From NCBI GenBank assembly GCA_015069695.1, contig JADCRZ010000009.1:62001-126000 (forward strand): DNA of 64,000 nt, read 5' to 3'. Shown in pieces: positions 17,255 to 26,034 of this stretch (its first letter is position 1; every line of letters starts with the position of its first letter). This DNA comes from Williamsia sp. (lineage in GTDB: Bacteria; Bacteroidota; Bacteroidia; Chitinophagales; Chitinophagaceae). The translations under genes and the position numbers were made by a program. Below the pieces are notes generated by a model that was not told the DNA's origin, ran no database searches, and worked only from the letters and a program-made list of their open reading frames with translations.

Positions 17255-18940
17255 ATGCCAACCACAACGTATCAGGAAATACCTGTGTCGCCCGCACCCG
17301 TCCGCGTAGAAAAAGAGGTACCCGTAAATGGGGCAGACAAGTCAACCCCGCCCAAGCTGTGGAAAGAATACCAGCGGGTTCTTTTCCGGATGGCCTTTAT
17401 CTTTTTCATTGCCATCTCTATTCCCAACAACCTGGAATGGTACAGGCAGCTGATCCATTTAGACTGGCTCCACCTGCATTACCGCGACCTGTACGATATT
17501 GCCCGTTTCGGATCGGGGATCACGGTACTGGGCAGTACCCTCTTTGGCAGTCCCCTGCTGGGCTATGCCAGCTGGGTCATTACGCTCTTTATCGCTATCG
17601 GGGGCGGACTGATCTGGACGGCTGTGGTGAGGGGGCGCAAGACAGAACGCAGGGAGTACAATACCCTGTATTACTGGCTGCGGGTGGTGGTACGTTACAG
17701 GGCCGGCATCGGCATCATCGGCTTTGGCTTTACCAAGGTATTGCCCACGCAGCTGCCCTATCCTTCCCTGGGTGTGCTCAACACCAATTTCGGTGACCTT
17801 ACGGCTCAAAAGATCTACTGGCTGTCGATCGGTATTGTGCCCTGGTATGAAGTGTTTGCAGGCGTAGTGGAAGTGCTGGCCGGTGCGCTCTTGTTTTTCC
17901 GCCGCACAACAACGCTTGGCGCCATCCTGCTGTTTGGTGCGCTGGGTGATATCGTGTATGTGAACTTTGCGTATGATGGCGGGGTGCATGTGTACAGTTC
18001 TTATTTTGTGCTGCTGGCCGCTTTCTTGCTGGTACAGGATGTTCCGGCTATCTACCGCCTTTTTATCCGGGAAAAGTACACCGTTCCCCTGAACTGGTAT
18101 CCGGCCCTGAACCTGCCCTGGCAAAGGGGACTGCGCATCGGATTAAAATCGGGGACCATCTTTTTGTTCCTGATCGTGCTGTTCTATCTGCAGCTGGTTA
18201 ATTTCTTTTACGATCCTTACAAACAACCAGCCGTAGCCGGGGTAAAAACCCTTCGGGGGAATTATCATGTGGCCGAATTCAAGATCAACAACCAGGTAAT
18301 TCCTTACTCGCCGCTGGATTCCGCCAGGTGGCAGGAAGCCACATTTGAGAACTGGTCGACCTTGACCTTCCGGGTCAACAAACCTACACCGCTTGATTTA
18401 TCCAATGGTGGCGGTGATCCGCAAAGGGATGTAAACCGGACCTTTGAAGTGTCGGGTGTGGCCGGCGGACAAAGGGTATTTCATTACTATGCGGATGAAG
18501 TCAATAAAGTGCTGTACCTCGAAGACAAATACAAGGCCGTTCCGGACCGCCGCAACCGGACCGCCGGGGAAGGAGATGGCGTTGCCACGCCGGCCCCGGC
18601 TGCGCAGGAAAGGGGAAAGCAGCAGGCCGCAACCCGGAAGCGGAACAGGAAAGAGAAGCAAGAATTCTGGATACCCAGGGAAGCCCTGGTAAATATTGGC
18701 GAGGAAGTCAACAAGATCGACCCACTGGCTGCCTCTACCCGGCGCACGCGTGAATATGCAGCTGCACCGAAACAGGAACAGAGAAACCGCATGGTCCTGC
18801 ATTACCAGACAACCGATGGCAACCGGGTCATCCTGACAGGCATCGATGAGCACAGGGATTCTGTGCAAATTGTGCTGGAGCGGTACAACAGGCCTTATGC
18901 CCTGTCAAAAAGCAATCTGCAGGCGGGTAAATATGAGTAA
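17255..18940 (+). CDS. DoxX-like integral membrane protein, paralogue B, with extended C-terminal domain
   Basis: A 561-residue homologue of the preceding protein. The ATG at 17255 is chosen over a TTG two codons earlier. The membrane core is conserved (VLFRMAFIFFIAISIP, VRYRAGIGIIGFGFTKVLPTQLPYPSL, EVFAGVVEVLAGALLFFRRTTTLGAIL). The C-terminal soluble region is longer. It begins after FFYDPYKQPAVAGVKTLRGNYHV and contains a strongly basic low-complexity insertion (around 18600-18665, KQQAATRKRNRKEK) absent from paralogue A. Both C-terminal domains share a VxFEKW/ATFENW block and a final VILTG/LVLSG...RDSVQIVLERYN segment. Its last eight bases overlap the cytochrome c gene, so translation of the two is probably coupled. 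Confidence 0.6.
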   Translation: MPTTTYQEIPVSPAPVRVEKEVPVNGADKSTPPKLWKEYQRVLFRMAFIFFIAISIPNNLEWYRQLIHLDWLHLHYRDLYDIARFGSGITVLGSTLFGSPLLGYASWVITLFIAIGGGLIWTAVVRGRKTERREYNTLYYWLRVVVRYRAGIGIIGFGFTKVLPTQLPYPSLGVLNTNFGDLTAQKIYWLSIGIVPWYEVFAGVVEVLAGALLFFRRTTTLGAILLFGALGDIVYVNFAYDGGVHVYSSYFVLLAAFLLVQDVPAIYRLFIREKYTVPLNWYPALNLPWQRGLRIGLKSGTIFLFLIVLFYLQLVNFFYDPYKQPAVAGVKTLRGNYHVAEFKINNQVIPYSPLDSARWQEATFENWSTLTFRVNKPTPLDLSNGGGDPQRDVNRTFEVSGVAGGQRVFHYYADEVNKVLYLEDKYKAVPDRRNRTAGEGDGVATPAPAAQERGKQQAATRKRNRKEKQEFWIPREALVNIGEEVNKIDPLAASTRRTREYAAAPKQEQRNRMVLHYQTTDGNRVILTGIDEHRDSVQIVLERYNRPYALSKSNLQAGKYE

Positions 18941-19538
18941 GATAAGAAAGCAATTTACTGTCTTTTGCTGCTGGTGTGCACTGACACTGTTGTGTGGAAG
19001 CTGCCGGGAAAATAAAAATCGTTCCGGCGATGGCGTGGCTGCTCTTTCCGGTACAGCTACCAGCGGATGGCCGGCCCGTTTTGGATGGGGAAAGCCGGCG
19101 ACGGATGCAGAGATCAGCGCGCTCGACATAGATGTAAGGCCCGATGGAAAAGGTCTGCCAGCAGGGGTTGGCAATGCAGTGGAGGGCAAAACAGTTTATC
19201 TGCAAAAATGCGCGGCCTGTCATGGCCTGAGCGGCCGGGAAGGTCCGCAGGCCCAGCTCGTAGGTTCTGTGGATGATACAACCAAGGCAAAGACGATCGG
19301 AAATTACTGGCCCTATGCCACCACTGTTTTTGATTATATCCGGAGGACCATGCCATACAACACACCCGGATCGCTGACGAATGAGGAGGTGTATAACCTG
19401 ACTGCTTTCCTGTTATCAGCCAATAAAATTATTGATAGTACAACAAGATTGGACGCTGCAACACTGCCGGGGGTGCACATGCCTGCACAGAAAAATTTTG
19501 TTCCGGACGACCGTCATGGCGGACCGGAAATAAGATAA
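18933..19538 (+). CDS. Monoheme cytochrome c lipoprotein (SoxD/SorB-like electron acceptor)
   Basis: A 201-residue exported class I cytochrome c. The ATG at 18933 overlaps the stop codon of the upstream gene and starts a signal peptide ending LLCGSC, so Cys24 may be lipidated. The heme motif CAACH is at residues 93-97, preceded by EGKTVYLQKCAACHG. The methionine ligand is probably in RRTMPYNTPGSLT, followed by the typical EEVYNLTAFLLSANKII helix. In SoxCD and SorAB a cytochrome of this type accepts electrons from the molybdenum subunit. The molybdoenzyme gene starts 42 bp downstream, which supports that pairing. The C-terminal tail after the heme domain carries no second CxxCH. Confidence 0.88.
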   Translation: MSKIRKQFTVFCCWCALTLLCGSCRENKNRSGDGVAALSGTATSGWPARFGWGKPATDAEISALDIDVRPDGKGLPAGVGNAVEGKTVYLQKCAACHGLSGREGPQAQLVGSVDDTTKAKTIGNYWPYATTVFDYIRRTMPYNTPGSLTNEEVYNLTAFLLSANKIIDSTTRLDAATLPGVHMPAQKNFVPDDRHGGPEIR

Positions 19539-19580
19539 TTTCTTTGTAAACAGCCAAGTGAATTACCCGGATCAATCTAC

Positions 19581-20834
19581 ATGAACCAGCTACCAGACAA
19601 AAGGGAGAACCAGCCAAAGGAAACCGGCAGAAAACTGCCCCGGCGAACCCTGTTGGGTGGTGCCATCACCACGGCAGCCATTGCCCTGATCAAAACGGCT
19701 ACAGGCCAACTGGTTCCTGCAGCAGTGCCCTATACTGATCCTACAACGGTGCCTGGCGTGCCGCCTGGTACGGTGGGCAGCAGGTCTCCGTTTGAAGCCC
19801 TGGTCAAAAAACCTTCGGAAGGGTCTTCCAGAACGCCGCTGCAGGATCTGTACGGGATCATTACGCCATCAGACCTCCACTTTGAGCGGCACCACGGGGG
19901 CGTGCCTGCCATCGACCCGGAACGCTATGAATTGTTGATTCATGGCATGGTAGACAGGCCCCTGAAGTTCAGTCTCCGCGACCTGAAGCGTTTTCCGTCG
20001 GTATCAAGGATCGCTTTCCTGGAATGCTCGGGCAATTTCAGAACAGGCAAGGAAACCATGACACCGCAGGAGATCTGTGGCCTCACCAGCCAGAGCGAAT
20101 GGACAGGCGTGATGCTTTCTACCCTGTTCCGGGAGGCGGGCGTGCAGCCAAAGGCAAGCTGGTTCCTGGCAGAAGGCGGCGATGCGGCTGTTATGACCAG
20201 AAGTATTCCTGTTGCCAAAGGCTGGAAAGATGCCATGATCGTGTATGCGCAGAATGGGGAGGCACTCCGGCCGGAACAGGGGTATCCGGCCCGTTTGTTT
20301 CTGCCGGGATGGGAAGGCAATACCAATGTAAAATGGATCAGGCGGATCGAAGTGGCTGACCAGCCCTTTATGACCCGGGAAGAAACTTCCAAATATACCG
20401 AGCCGGTGCTTGGTGGAAAGATCAGACAGTTTAGCTTTGACATGGATGCCCGTTCTATCATTACCTTCCCGGCTTATCCGGTGCAGGTAGAAAAGGGCTG
20501 GATCGAGATCAGCGGACTGGCCTGGAGCGGGCGGGGCCGGATTACGCAGGTAGACATCAGTACGGATGCTGGGAAGACCTGGCAGCTTGCTGCCTTGCAG
20601 GATCCGGTGCTTGACAAAGCGCATACCCGTTTCCGTTATTTGTGGAACTGGAACGGACAGGAAACCGAGATCTTAAGCCGGGCGGTCGATGAAACCGGCT
20701 ATACGCAACCCACGCTGGCGCAACTGGTTGCCGCGCGGGGCCGCGACATGGGTGGGTATCACCTGAATCCCGTCACTGCCTGGATCATCGGGCGGGATGG
20801 AGCCGTGGTATTTAAACCGGAAAAATGGAAATAA
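19581..20834 (+). CDS. SoxC/SorA-type molybdenum sulfite dehydrogenase
   Basis: A 417-residue sulfite oxidase-family molybdopterin enzyme that oxidises sulfite (or a Sox-bound sulfane) to sulfate. The N-terminus GRKLPRRTLLGGA is Tat-like, so it is exported folded with its cofactor. The molybdenum ligand is predicted to be Cys149 in FLECSGNFRTG, with Arg154 nearby. The C-terminal half has a Mo-co dimerisation domain (KGWIEISGLAWSGRGRITQVDISTDAGKTWQ). Length and organisation fit SoxC. The upstream gene is a cytochrome c and the downstream gene a YeiH exporter. No SoxA, SoxB, SoxX, SoxY or SoxZ is present, so free sulfite rather than a Sox carrier is the more likely substrate (inference). No Moco biosynthesis genes lie in the window. 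Confidence 0.9.
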   Translation: MNQLPDKRENQPKETGRKLPRRTLLGGAITTAAIALIKTATGQLVPAAVPYTDPTTVPGVPPGTVGSRSPFEALVKKPSEGSSRTPLQDLYGIITPSDLHFERHHGGVPAIDPERYELLIHGMVDRPLKFSLRDLKRFPSVSRIAFLECSGNFRTGKETMTPQEICGLTSQSEWTGVMLSTLFREAGVQPKASWFLAEGGDAAVMTRSIPVAKGWKDAMIVYAQNGEALRPEQGYPARLFLPGWEGNTNVKWIRRIEVADQPFMTREETSKYTEPVLGGKIRQFSFDMDARSIITFPAYPVQVEKGWIEISGLAWSGRGRITQVDISTDAGKTWQLAALQDPVLDKAHTRFRYLWNWNGQETEILSRAVDETGYTQPTLAQLVAARGRDMGGYHLNPVTAWIIGRDGAVVFKPEKWK

Positions 20835-20897
20835 GATTTTCTTTTATTGGAACAGCGGGTTGTTCCGGTAAGCCATCAATTTAAAAATAACAATCGC

Positions 20898-22283
20898 ATG
20901 TCTTCTTCAAACGATTTTACAGCTTCAATCAAAACAGAACAGGCCGATACAGAACTGAGCAGCCGGCAAGCCGCTGCTGCTCCGCGTTCTTTCTGGGCCT
21001 CGCTCACCGAAGACTGGTGGGCTGTGATCCTGGGTGCTTTCATTATTGCAGCTGTCCTGCTCTTCGCCACCGCTGCTCCTTCCCTTCACTTTCCTGTACC
21101 TACTTACCTGTGGACTTCTCTTGATGATCTTACCGGCAAAGTACTCACGGCTAATAACCTGCTGTTATTGGTTGTGATCGGAGCCGTGTTCCTGCTGCTG
21201 GCCTCTACAGCGGTTTACCTCTCCGGCGCCAGCGTGCGTAACTTTGCAAAGGGCTTCGCACTCATATTCCTGCTGGCCCTTGCGGCACTCGTGATCGCAG
21301 GCAACAAAACAATTGCTTATTATGGCATCGAGTACGTTGTCTTTGCCCTGGTGTTTGGACTGATCATTGGCAATATCTTCACCTTGCCTGTTTGGTTGAA
21401 AGAAGCAGCCAGGTCCGAATTCTTTATCAAAACAGGCCTGGTGATCCTGGGCATCTCCATCCTGTTTACCGACATCATCCAGGCTGGTCTGCCAGGCCTG
21501 CTGCAGGCAGTGCTGGTGGTAGCCGTGGTGTGGTTCTTCTCTATGTGGCTGAGCAGAAAGCTGAAGGTAGATGATGAGTTCGGGGTGATCCTTGCCTCGG
21601 CCGTGTCTATCTGTGGCGTGTCGGCAGCCATTGTAGCGGCAGGAGCTATCCAGGGAGATAAAAAGAAGCTGTCTTATGTAACCTCGCTCGTGCTGCTCGT
21701 TGCCATTCCCATGCTCATTATACAACCCTGGCTGGCTGGCAAGCTCCACTTGCCCGAACTGGTAGCAGGAGCCTGGCTGGGTGGTACGCTGGACACCACC
21801 GCATCGGTAACCGCAGCAGCGCAACTGGTAGGTCCGCTGGCGCTCAAAGCAGGCGTGATCGTGAAGTTCTCCCAGAACGTGCTCATCGGCGTAGCCGCGA
21901 TCTTTATAGCAGGCTGGTGGAGCTATCGAAAGAATGCTGCCAGTGCAGCAGCTACAGAGAACAAGGGCATCGGCATTGTATGGGAGCGCTTTCCCAAGTT
22001 CGTGCTCGGCTTTATCGGCGCATCGCTGCTGTTTTCCTTCCTGGTACCTACGGGCACCATCAAACAGGTTACACCCGTACTGAACAGTTTGCGCACTGTA
22101 TGGTTTGCCCTTGCATTCGTGAGCATCGGACTGGAAGCCCGGTTTTCAGACCTGGTAAAAGTACAGGGTGGCCGGCCGGCCTTTGCCTTCATCGGCGCAC
22201 AGGTCTTCAATGTGCTATGGACCCTGCTATGGGCCTACCTCCTGTTTGGCGGCGTGTTGTTTGCCGCGCCTGATATCAAGTGA
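20898..22283 (+). CDS. YeiH-family putative sulfate/sulfite exporter
   Basis: A 461-residue polytopic membrane protein with about ten helices, of the YeiH family (TIGR00698, PSE transporters). The ATG at 20898 is preferred over one 51 bp upstream because it follows an A-rich stretch. Recognisable family blocks are ALVFGLIIGN, SEFFIKTGLVILGISILFTDI, ASAVSICGVSAAIVAAGAI, GAWLGGTLDTTASVTAAAQLVG and LAFVSIGLEARFSDL. Several family members (TauZ/CuyZ type) are implicated in exporting sulfite or sulfate made during sulfonate breakdown. Here it would move sulfite out to the periplasmic dehydrogenase, or clear sulfate. The gene ends in a 9-bp hairpin. Confidence 0.88.
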   Translation: MSSSNDFTASIKTEQADTELSSRQAAAAPRSFWASLTEDWWAVILGAFIIAAVLLFATAAPSLHFPVPTYLWTSLDDLTGKVLTANNLLLLVVIGAVFLLLASTAVYLSGASVRNFAKGFALIFLLALAALVIAGNKTIAYYGIEYVVFALVFGLIIGNIFTLPVWLKEAARSEFFIKTGLVILGISILFTDIIQAGLPGLLQAVLVVAVVWFFSMWLSRKLKVDDEFGVILASAVSICGVSAAIVAAGAIQGDKKKLSYVTSLVLLVAIPMLIIQPWLAGKLHLPELVAGAWLGGTLDTTASVTAAAQLVGPLALKAGVIVKFSQNVLIGVAAIFIAGWWSYRKNAASAAATENKGIGIVWERFPKFVLGFIGASLLFSFLVPTGTIKQVTPVLNSLRTVWFALAFVSIGLEARFSDLVKVQGGRPAFAFIGAQVFNVLWTLLWAYLLFGGVLFAAPDIK

Positions 22284-22302
22284 TTGTCTGGTTCAGACAA
22301 TC
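22282..22302 (+). other. Hairpin at the end of the YeiH gene
   Basis: GATTGTCTG, loop GTT, CAGACAATC: a perfect 9-bp stem that starts inside the stop codon. There is no T run, so it is not a classical terminator. It may protect the upstream message or separate it from the GH2 gene 104 bp later. Confidence 0.4.
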
Positions 22303-22387
22303 CCTCCCATCCCATCTGGTAAAAATTATAAGCAGAAAAATTTTTCAGCGTCCGTTTATCCGCGCGAATGAGGAGATTTGCTGATCT

Positions 22388-25045
22388 ATGAATAAGCTTA
22401 TCTGCCCGCTCTGTATCTGCCTTGCCTTTTGTCTGTCTGTCTGTTCTGTGTTTGCGCAGGACCGTTATGAACTGGATGGGGGATGGAAGTGTTTGCCTGC
22501 TTCAAAAACGATGCAACCGGGTACGGAATTGTCGCAGCCGGCTTCTGTTCTCAGCGGCTGGATGCCGGCCGTGGTGCCGGGGACCGTGCTCACCACCCTG
22601 CTGCAAAACAGACAGGTGCCGGATCCTTTCTGGGGAATGAACAACCAGCAGATACCGGATATTTATAGCACAGGCCGGGATTACTACACTTACTGGTTTG
22701 CAAAGGACTTTACAGAGACACTGCCTGCAAAGGGCCGCCAGGTATGGCTTTCGCTCAGGGGGGTGAATTATAGCTGTGATGTTTTTCTGAATGGCCACAA
22801 GCTGAACGACAGCACACATCACGGCATGTTCCTGCGGCAGCAATATAATATCACCCCCTATGTCAGGAAAGGACAGAACCGGTTGGCTGTGATTGTTTAT
22901 CCTCCCGATCCTGTTGGCAATCCCAATGGCGGCCAGGGTGGTGATGGCATGATCGCAAAAAATGTTTCCCACCAGTATGTAGCGGGCTGGGATTGGATAC
23001 AGCCCATCCGCGACCGCAATACGGGCATCTGGGATAAAGTGTATATCGAGAAAACCGGTTCAGTAGATATAAAAGATCCGCATGTGGTTACCGAGGTCCC
23101 GGGCACCAGAAAACCCCAGGGGCTGCAACAGCCGGCTGTGATCAAGCTATCCGCAGACCTGGAAAATGCCAGTGCAGAAACGGTTAGCGGTGTATTGAGT
23201 TATCAGTTGAACGGGACAACCGTATCACAAAAAGTTCAGCTCGCTCCCCATGCGCTGACCACCGTATCGCTGCCGGATTTCACGCTGCAGAATCCGAAGC
23301 TGTGGTGGCCAAACGGATATGGCCGGCAGGATAGTTATCAGGTGGAACTCCGGTTTGTGCAGGACGGGCAGCAGTCTGACCAGGAAAAAGTTTCCTTCGG
23401 CGTGCGGGAGATCAGGCGTGAATGGAATGGAACTACATCCAGCAGCCAGTTTTCGGTGAACGGACAAAAGATATTTCTCAAAGGCGGCAACTGGATCATC
23501 TCCGACGCCATGCTGCGTTTGTCGCGCGAGCGCTATGATGCCGAGATCCGCTTTCACCGCGACATGAACTTAAATTTAATCAGGATCTGGGGCGGTGCCC
23601 TGCTGGAGCGCCCGGAGTTTTATGAAGCCTGCGACAAATACGGCCTGCTGGTATTCCAGGATTTCTGGATGTCGGGCGATTGCAATGGCCGCTGGAACGA
23701 CCGGATGAAGCTGGAAAGCCGCACGGTGAGACGTTTGTATCCGGACGACCATGGCCTTTTCCTGCGTTCGGTGGCAGACGGGATCAGGCTGATCCGCAAC
23801 CATCCCTCGCTTGCGATCTGGTGCGGCGGCAACGAGATCACACCACCGGATGACATCCTGAAAAGCATGAAAGATTCCCTGTTCCCCCGCCTGGATGGAA
23901 CGCGGTATTTTTTTGAGTATTCCAATTCCGACAGCATGTCCACCAATATCCTGCACGGCGGCGGCGACGGTCCTTACAACATACAACCTGTAGATACTTT
24001 CTGGAAGTTCCGCACCTATCCCTTCAATTCAGAACTGGGTTCTGTAGGCACAGGCGATTACGAATCTTTGCAGCGGTTCATCCCCTCCGCAAATCTGACC
24101 CAGCCACCCCGGTACGTGCCAGCCGCAGAAAGGGGAGCCCGGGCAGTGGAAAACGCAGATTCCGTATGGCAATACCACAAGTACATCGGTTATGAAAAAT
24201 ACATCGGTCTGTATGGTGCGCCCACGGATGTAAAAGACTTTGCCCGCAAGGCGCAGCTGGTCAACTACGACCAGTACCGCTCCCTGATGGAAGGCTTCAG
24301 CGCCCATATGTGGGAATGGTATACCGGCACCATTATCTGGAAAACACAAAACCCCTGGACGGCCCTGCGCGGACAGATGTACGACTATTATCTCGATCCC
24401 AATGCCTGTCTGTACGGCCTGCGCAGCGGCAGCGAGCCGGTGCATATCATGTACAATCCTGTCCACGGAACCCTGATGGCCGTGAACAACGGTTTTGAGC
24501 CGTTGAAGGGACTTGCTGTTACAGCCAGCGTGCTGGACGGGAACGGCAAAGAAACCGGCGTGGCAGAACAAACAATCGACTTGCCTGCTTCCGGCGTAAT
24601 ATCGGCCTCCTCAATCAAGGAGAAGATCAGCGCATTGAGTGCAGACAAGGGCGCTTTTCTTTTGCTCCGGCTGCATAACAAGGCAAAGCAGCTCCTCAGC
24701 GAAAACCTGTACTGGATGCCGGATGGAACGGGCGTGTATTCAGGTCTGGGCACCCTGGCGCCTGTTTCCCTGCAGGTGGCCCCTCGCAAAACAGCCAAGG
24801 GTACCATTGAACTCACGCTGACGAACAAAGCCTCCACGCTGGCTTTCTTCAACCGGATCTCGCTGGTAGACAGGAACACAAAAAAGCGCGTGCTGCCTGT
24901 TTTCTATTCAGACAACTATGTTTCCGTACTCCCCGGACAGCAAAAGAAAATCACGCTCTCCTGCGACGAAAGCCAGGCTGTACAAAACTTGCTGGTGAGT
25001 GTGCAGGGATGGAACGGGGAAGAACAATTCTTTGGCATTCAGTAA
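22388..25045 (+). CDS. GH2 exo-beta-glycosidase (beta-mannosidase / exo-glucosaminidase type)
   Basis: An 885-residue secreted glycoside hydrolase with a signal peptide (cleavage near SVFAQ). Domain order is sugar-binding jelly roll (residues about 25-220), immunoglobulin-like GH2 domain, TIM barrel, and C-terminal beta domains. The layout with VPGTVLTTLLQN and DPFWGMNNQQIPDI near the N-terminus is typical of the plant endo-beta-mannosidase / CsxA exo-glucosaminidase branch. Glu483 in WCGGNE is the likely acid/base and Glu635 in MEGFSAHMWEW the likely nucleophile. It follows the sulfur operon by 104 bp on the same strand, so it may be a distal member of that transcript, although the link to sulfur chemistry is unclear. 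The GH2 assignment is firm, the substrate is not. Confidence 0.85.
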   Translation: MNKLICPLCICLAFCLSVCSVFAQDRYELDGGWKCLPASKTMQPGTELSQPASVLSGWMPAVVPGTVLTTLLQNRQVPDPFWGMNNQQIPDIYSTGRDYYTYWFAKDFTETLPAKGRQVWLSLRGVNYSCDVFLNGHKLNDSTHHGMFLRQQYNITPYVRKGQNRLAVIVYPPDPVGNPNGGQGGDGMIAKNVSHQYVAGWDWIQPIRDRNTGIWDKVYIEKTGSVDIKDPHVVTEVPGTRKPQGLQQPAVIKLSADLENASAETVSGVLSYQLNGTTVSQKVQLAPHALTTVSLPDFTLQNPKLWWPNGYGRQDSYQVELRFVQDGQQSDQEKVSFGVREIRREWNGTTSSSQFSVNGQKIFLKGGNWIISDAMLRLSRERYDAEIRFHRDMNLNLIRIWGGALLERPEFYEACDKYGLLVFQDFWMSGDCNGRWNDRMKLESRTVRRLYPDDHGLFLRSVADGIRLIRNHPSLAIWCGGNEITPPDDILKSMKDSLFPRLDGTRYFFEYSNSDSMSTNILHGGGDGPYNIQPVDTFWKFRTYPFNSELGSVGTGDYESLQRFIPSANLTQPPRYVPAAERGARAVENADSVWQYHKYIGYEKYIGLYGAPTDVKDFARKAQLVNYDQYRSLMEGFSAHMWEWYTGTIIWKTQNPWTALRGQMYDYYLDPNACLYGLRSGSEPVHIMYNPVHGTLMAVNNGFEPLKGLAVTASVLDGNGKETGVAEQTIDLPASGVISASSIKEKISALSADKGAFLLLRLHNKAKQLLSENLYWMPDGTGVYSGLGTLAPVSLQVAPRKTAKGTIELTLTNKASTLAFFNRISLVDRNTKKRVLPVFYSDNYVSVLPGQQKKITLSCDESQAVQNLLVSVQGWNGEEQFFGIQ

Positions 25046-25065
25046 GGATACGTAACCTAATCAAA

Positions 25066-25126
25066 CCAAAATGACGCGGGGAACAGGCAGCCGTTTATAT
25101 ATAAGCGGCTGTCTGTTCTGTTTTGG
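25066..25126 (+). terminator. Probable terminator after GH2
   Basis: GAACAGGCAGCCG (25081-25093) pairs with CGGCTGTCTGTTC with a single G-U, around an AT-rich loop. It is flanked by CCAAAA and TTTTGG, which extend the symmetry. The structure could work in both directions but only one gene end is near. Confidence 0.6.
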
Positions 25127-25161
25127 ATACGCGGGTATGAATAGAAGGAAATTTGTCTTAA

Positions 25162-25190
25162 TTGATAAAAATTTATTGTAAATCGATAAA
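25162..25190 (+). promoter_or_regulatory. Possible operator for the DUF2975/HTH pair
   Basis: Three related half-sites, TTGATAAA (25162-25169), TTTATTG (25172-25178) and CGATAAA (25184-25190), form overlapping imperfect inverted repeats 37-65 bp upstream of the DUF2975 start. Autoregulation by the small HTH protein encoded by the second gene is a reasonable guess. Confidence 0.3.
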
Positions 25191-25226
25191 TACTTATTAT
25201 TATTGCACCTGCAAATACATACTTTT

Positions 25227-25730
25227 ATGATAAAGGTGCTGATTAATCGAGGTTCTACGCTGTTTTTAAAGTTTGCCATTTCCCTGATTGCCATTCTTGC
25301 ACTGGCCATCTGCATTTTTGTTTTGCCCGATATGGCTGCCAGAGATGCGGCGGCACATCCGGACCTCGCTTACCAGCGGTATCCTTTTTTGGCTTACGCC
25401 TATGCCTTGTGTATCGCTTTTTTTGTTGCCTTATACCAGGCTTTTAAACTGCTGACCTATATCGATGCAAATAAAGCCTTCTCGGAATCGGCCGTTCGCG
25501 CGTTGAGGGTTATAAAATACTGCGCCATCATCATCAGCGCCCTGATCGTAGCCGGTGTAATAACGGTTATGGTCATGTCTGCCGGAAAGGGAGAAGACAT
25601 TACAGGCATTGTAATGATGGGATTGATCCTCACATTTATTTCGGGCATCGGTGCAACCCTGGCAGCGGTGCTGCAAAAAAATCTGCAAAAGGCCGTGGAA
25701 CTAAAATCAGAAAACGAGCTAACAGTCTAA
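25227..25730 (+). CDS. DUF2975 family membrane protein
   Basis: A 167-residue inner-membrane protein with four hydrophobic helices (FLKFAISLIAILALAICIFV, FLAYAYALCIAFFVALY, YCAIIISALIVAGVITVMV, GIVMMGLILTFISGIGATLAAVL). The pattern YQAFKLLTYIDANKAFSESAVRALRVIK between helices two and three is characteristic of DUF2975. The ATG at 25227 is chosen over a TTG 24 bp upstream. The gene is followed 10 bp later by a Cro/C1-type regulator, the usual partner of this family in Bacteroidota and Firmicutes. Its biochemical role is unknown. Confidence 0.85.
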   Translation: MIKVLINRGSTLFLKFAISLIAILALAICIFVLPDMAARDAAAHPDLAYQRYPFLAYAYALCIAFFVALYQAFKLLTYIDANKAFSESAVRALRVIKYCAIIISALIVAGVITVMVMSAGKGEDITGIVMMGLILTFISGIGATLAAVLQKNLQKAVELKSENELTV

Positions 25731-25740
25731 GGCAAACAAC

Positions 25741-25959
25741 ATGGCAATTATCATTAACATCGATGTGATGCTGGCAAAAAGAAAAATGAGCGTAACTGAA
25801 TTGTCGGAACGCGTTGGAATTACGATGGCCAATCTGTCGATCCTCAAAAACGGAAAGGCAAAAGCGATCCGGGTATCAACCCTGGAAGCCATTTGCAAGG
25901 CCCTGCAATGCCAGCCCGGCGATATTCTGGAGTATACCAGCGATGAGCCGGAGAAATAA
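25741..25959 (+). CDS. Small Cro/C1-type HTH regulator (YozG-like)
   Basis: A 72-residue single-domain DNA-binding protein. The helix-turn-helix is visible in MSVTELSERVGITMANLSILKNGKAKAIRVSTL, followed by EAICKALQCQPGDILEY, the standard end of this family. It has no ligand domain, so it probably responds through its membrane partner or by its own concentration. Translation is probably coupled to the DUF2975 gene upstream. The gene target is likely its own promoter; other targets are unknown. Confidence 0.9.
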   Translation: MAIIINIDVMLAKRKMSVTELSERVGITMANLSILKNGKAKAIRVSTLEAICKALQCQPGDILEYTSDEPEK

Positions 25960-26034
25960 AGCTCACTGCAGAAAATAAAAATCTTGTTTCAGATAAGGGA
26001 GGCGTACAAGTCTTTCATCATAAATCGATCTTTT

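Noticed and set aside
19581-20834. Complete Sox thiosulfate-oxidation pathway
   Set aside because: Only SoxC- and SoxD-like genes are present; SoxA, SoxB, SoxX, SoxY and SoxZ are absent from the window.
22388-25045. Sulfoquinovosidase role for the GH2 enzyme
   Set aside because: Known sulfoquinovosidases belong to GH31 and GH188; the GH2 sequence shows mannosidase/glucosaminidase-type features and no sulfonate-binding motif that I can recognise.
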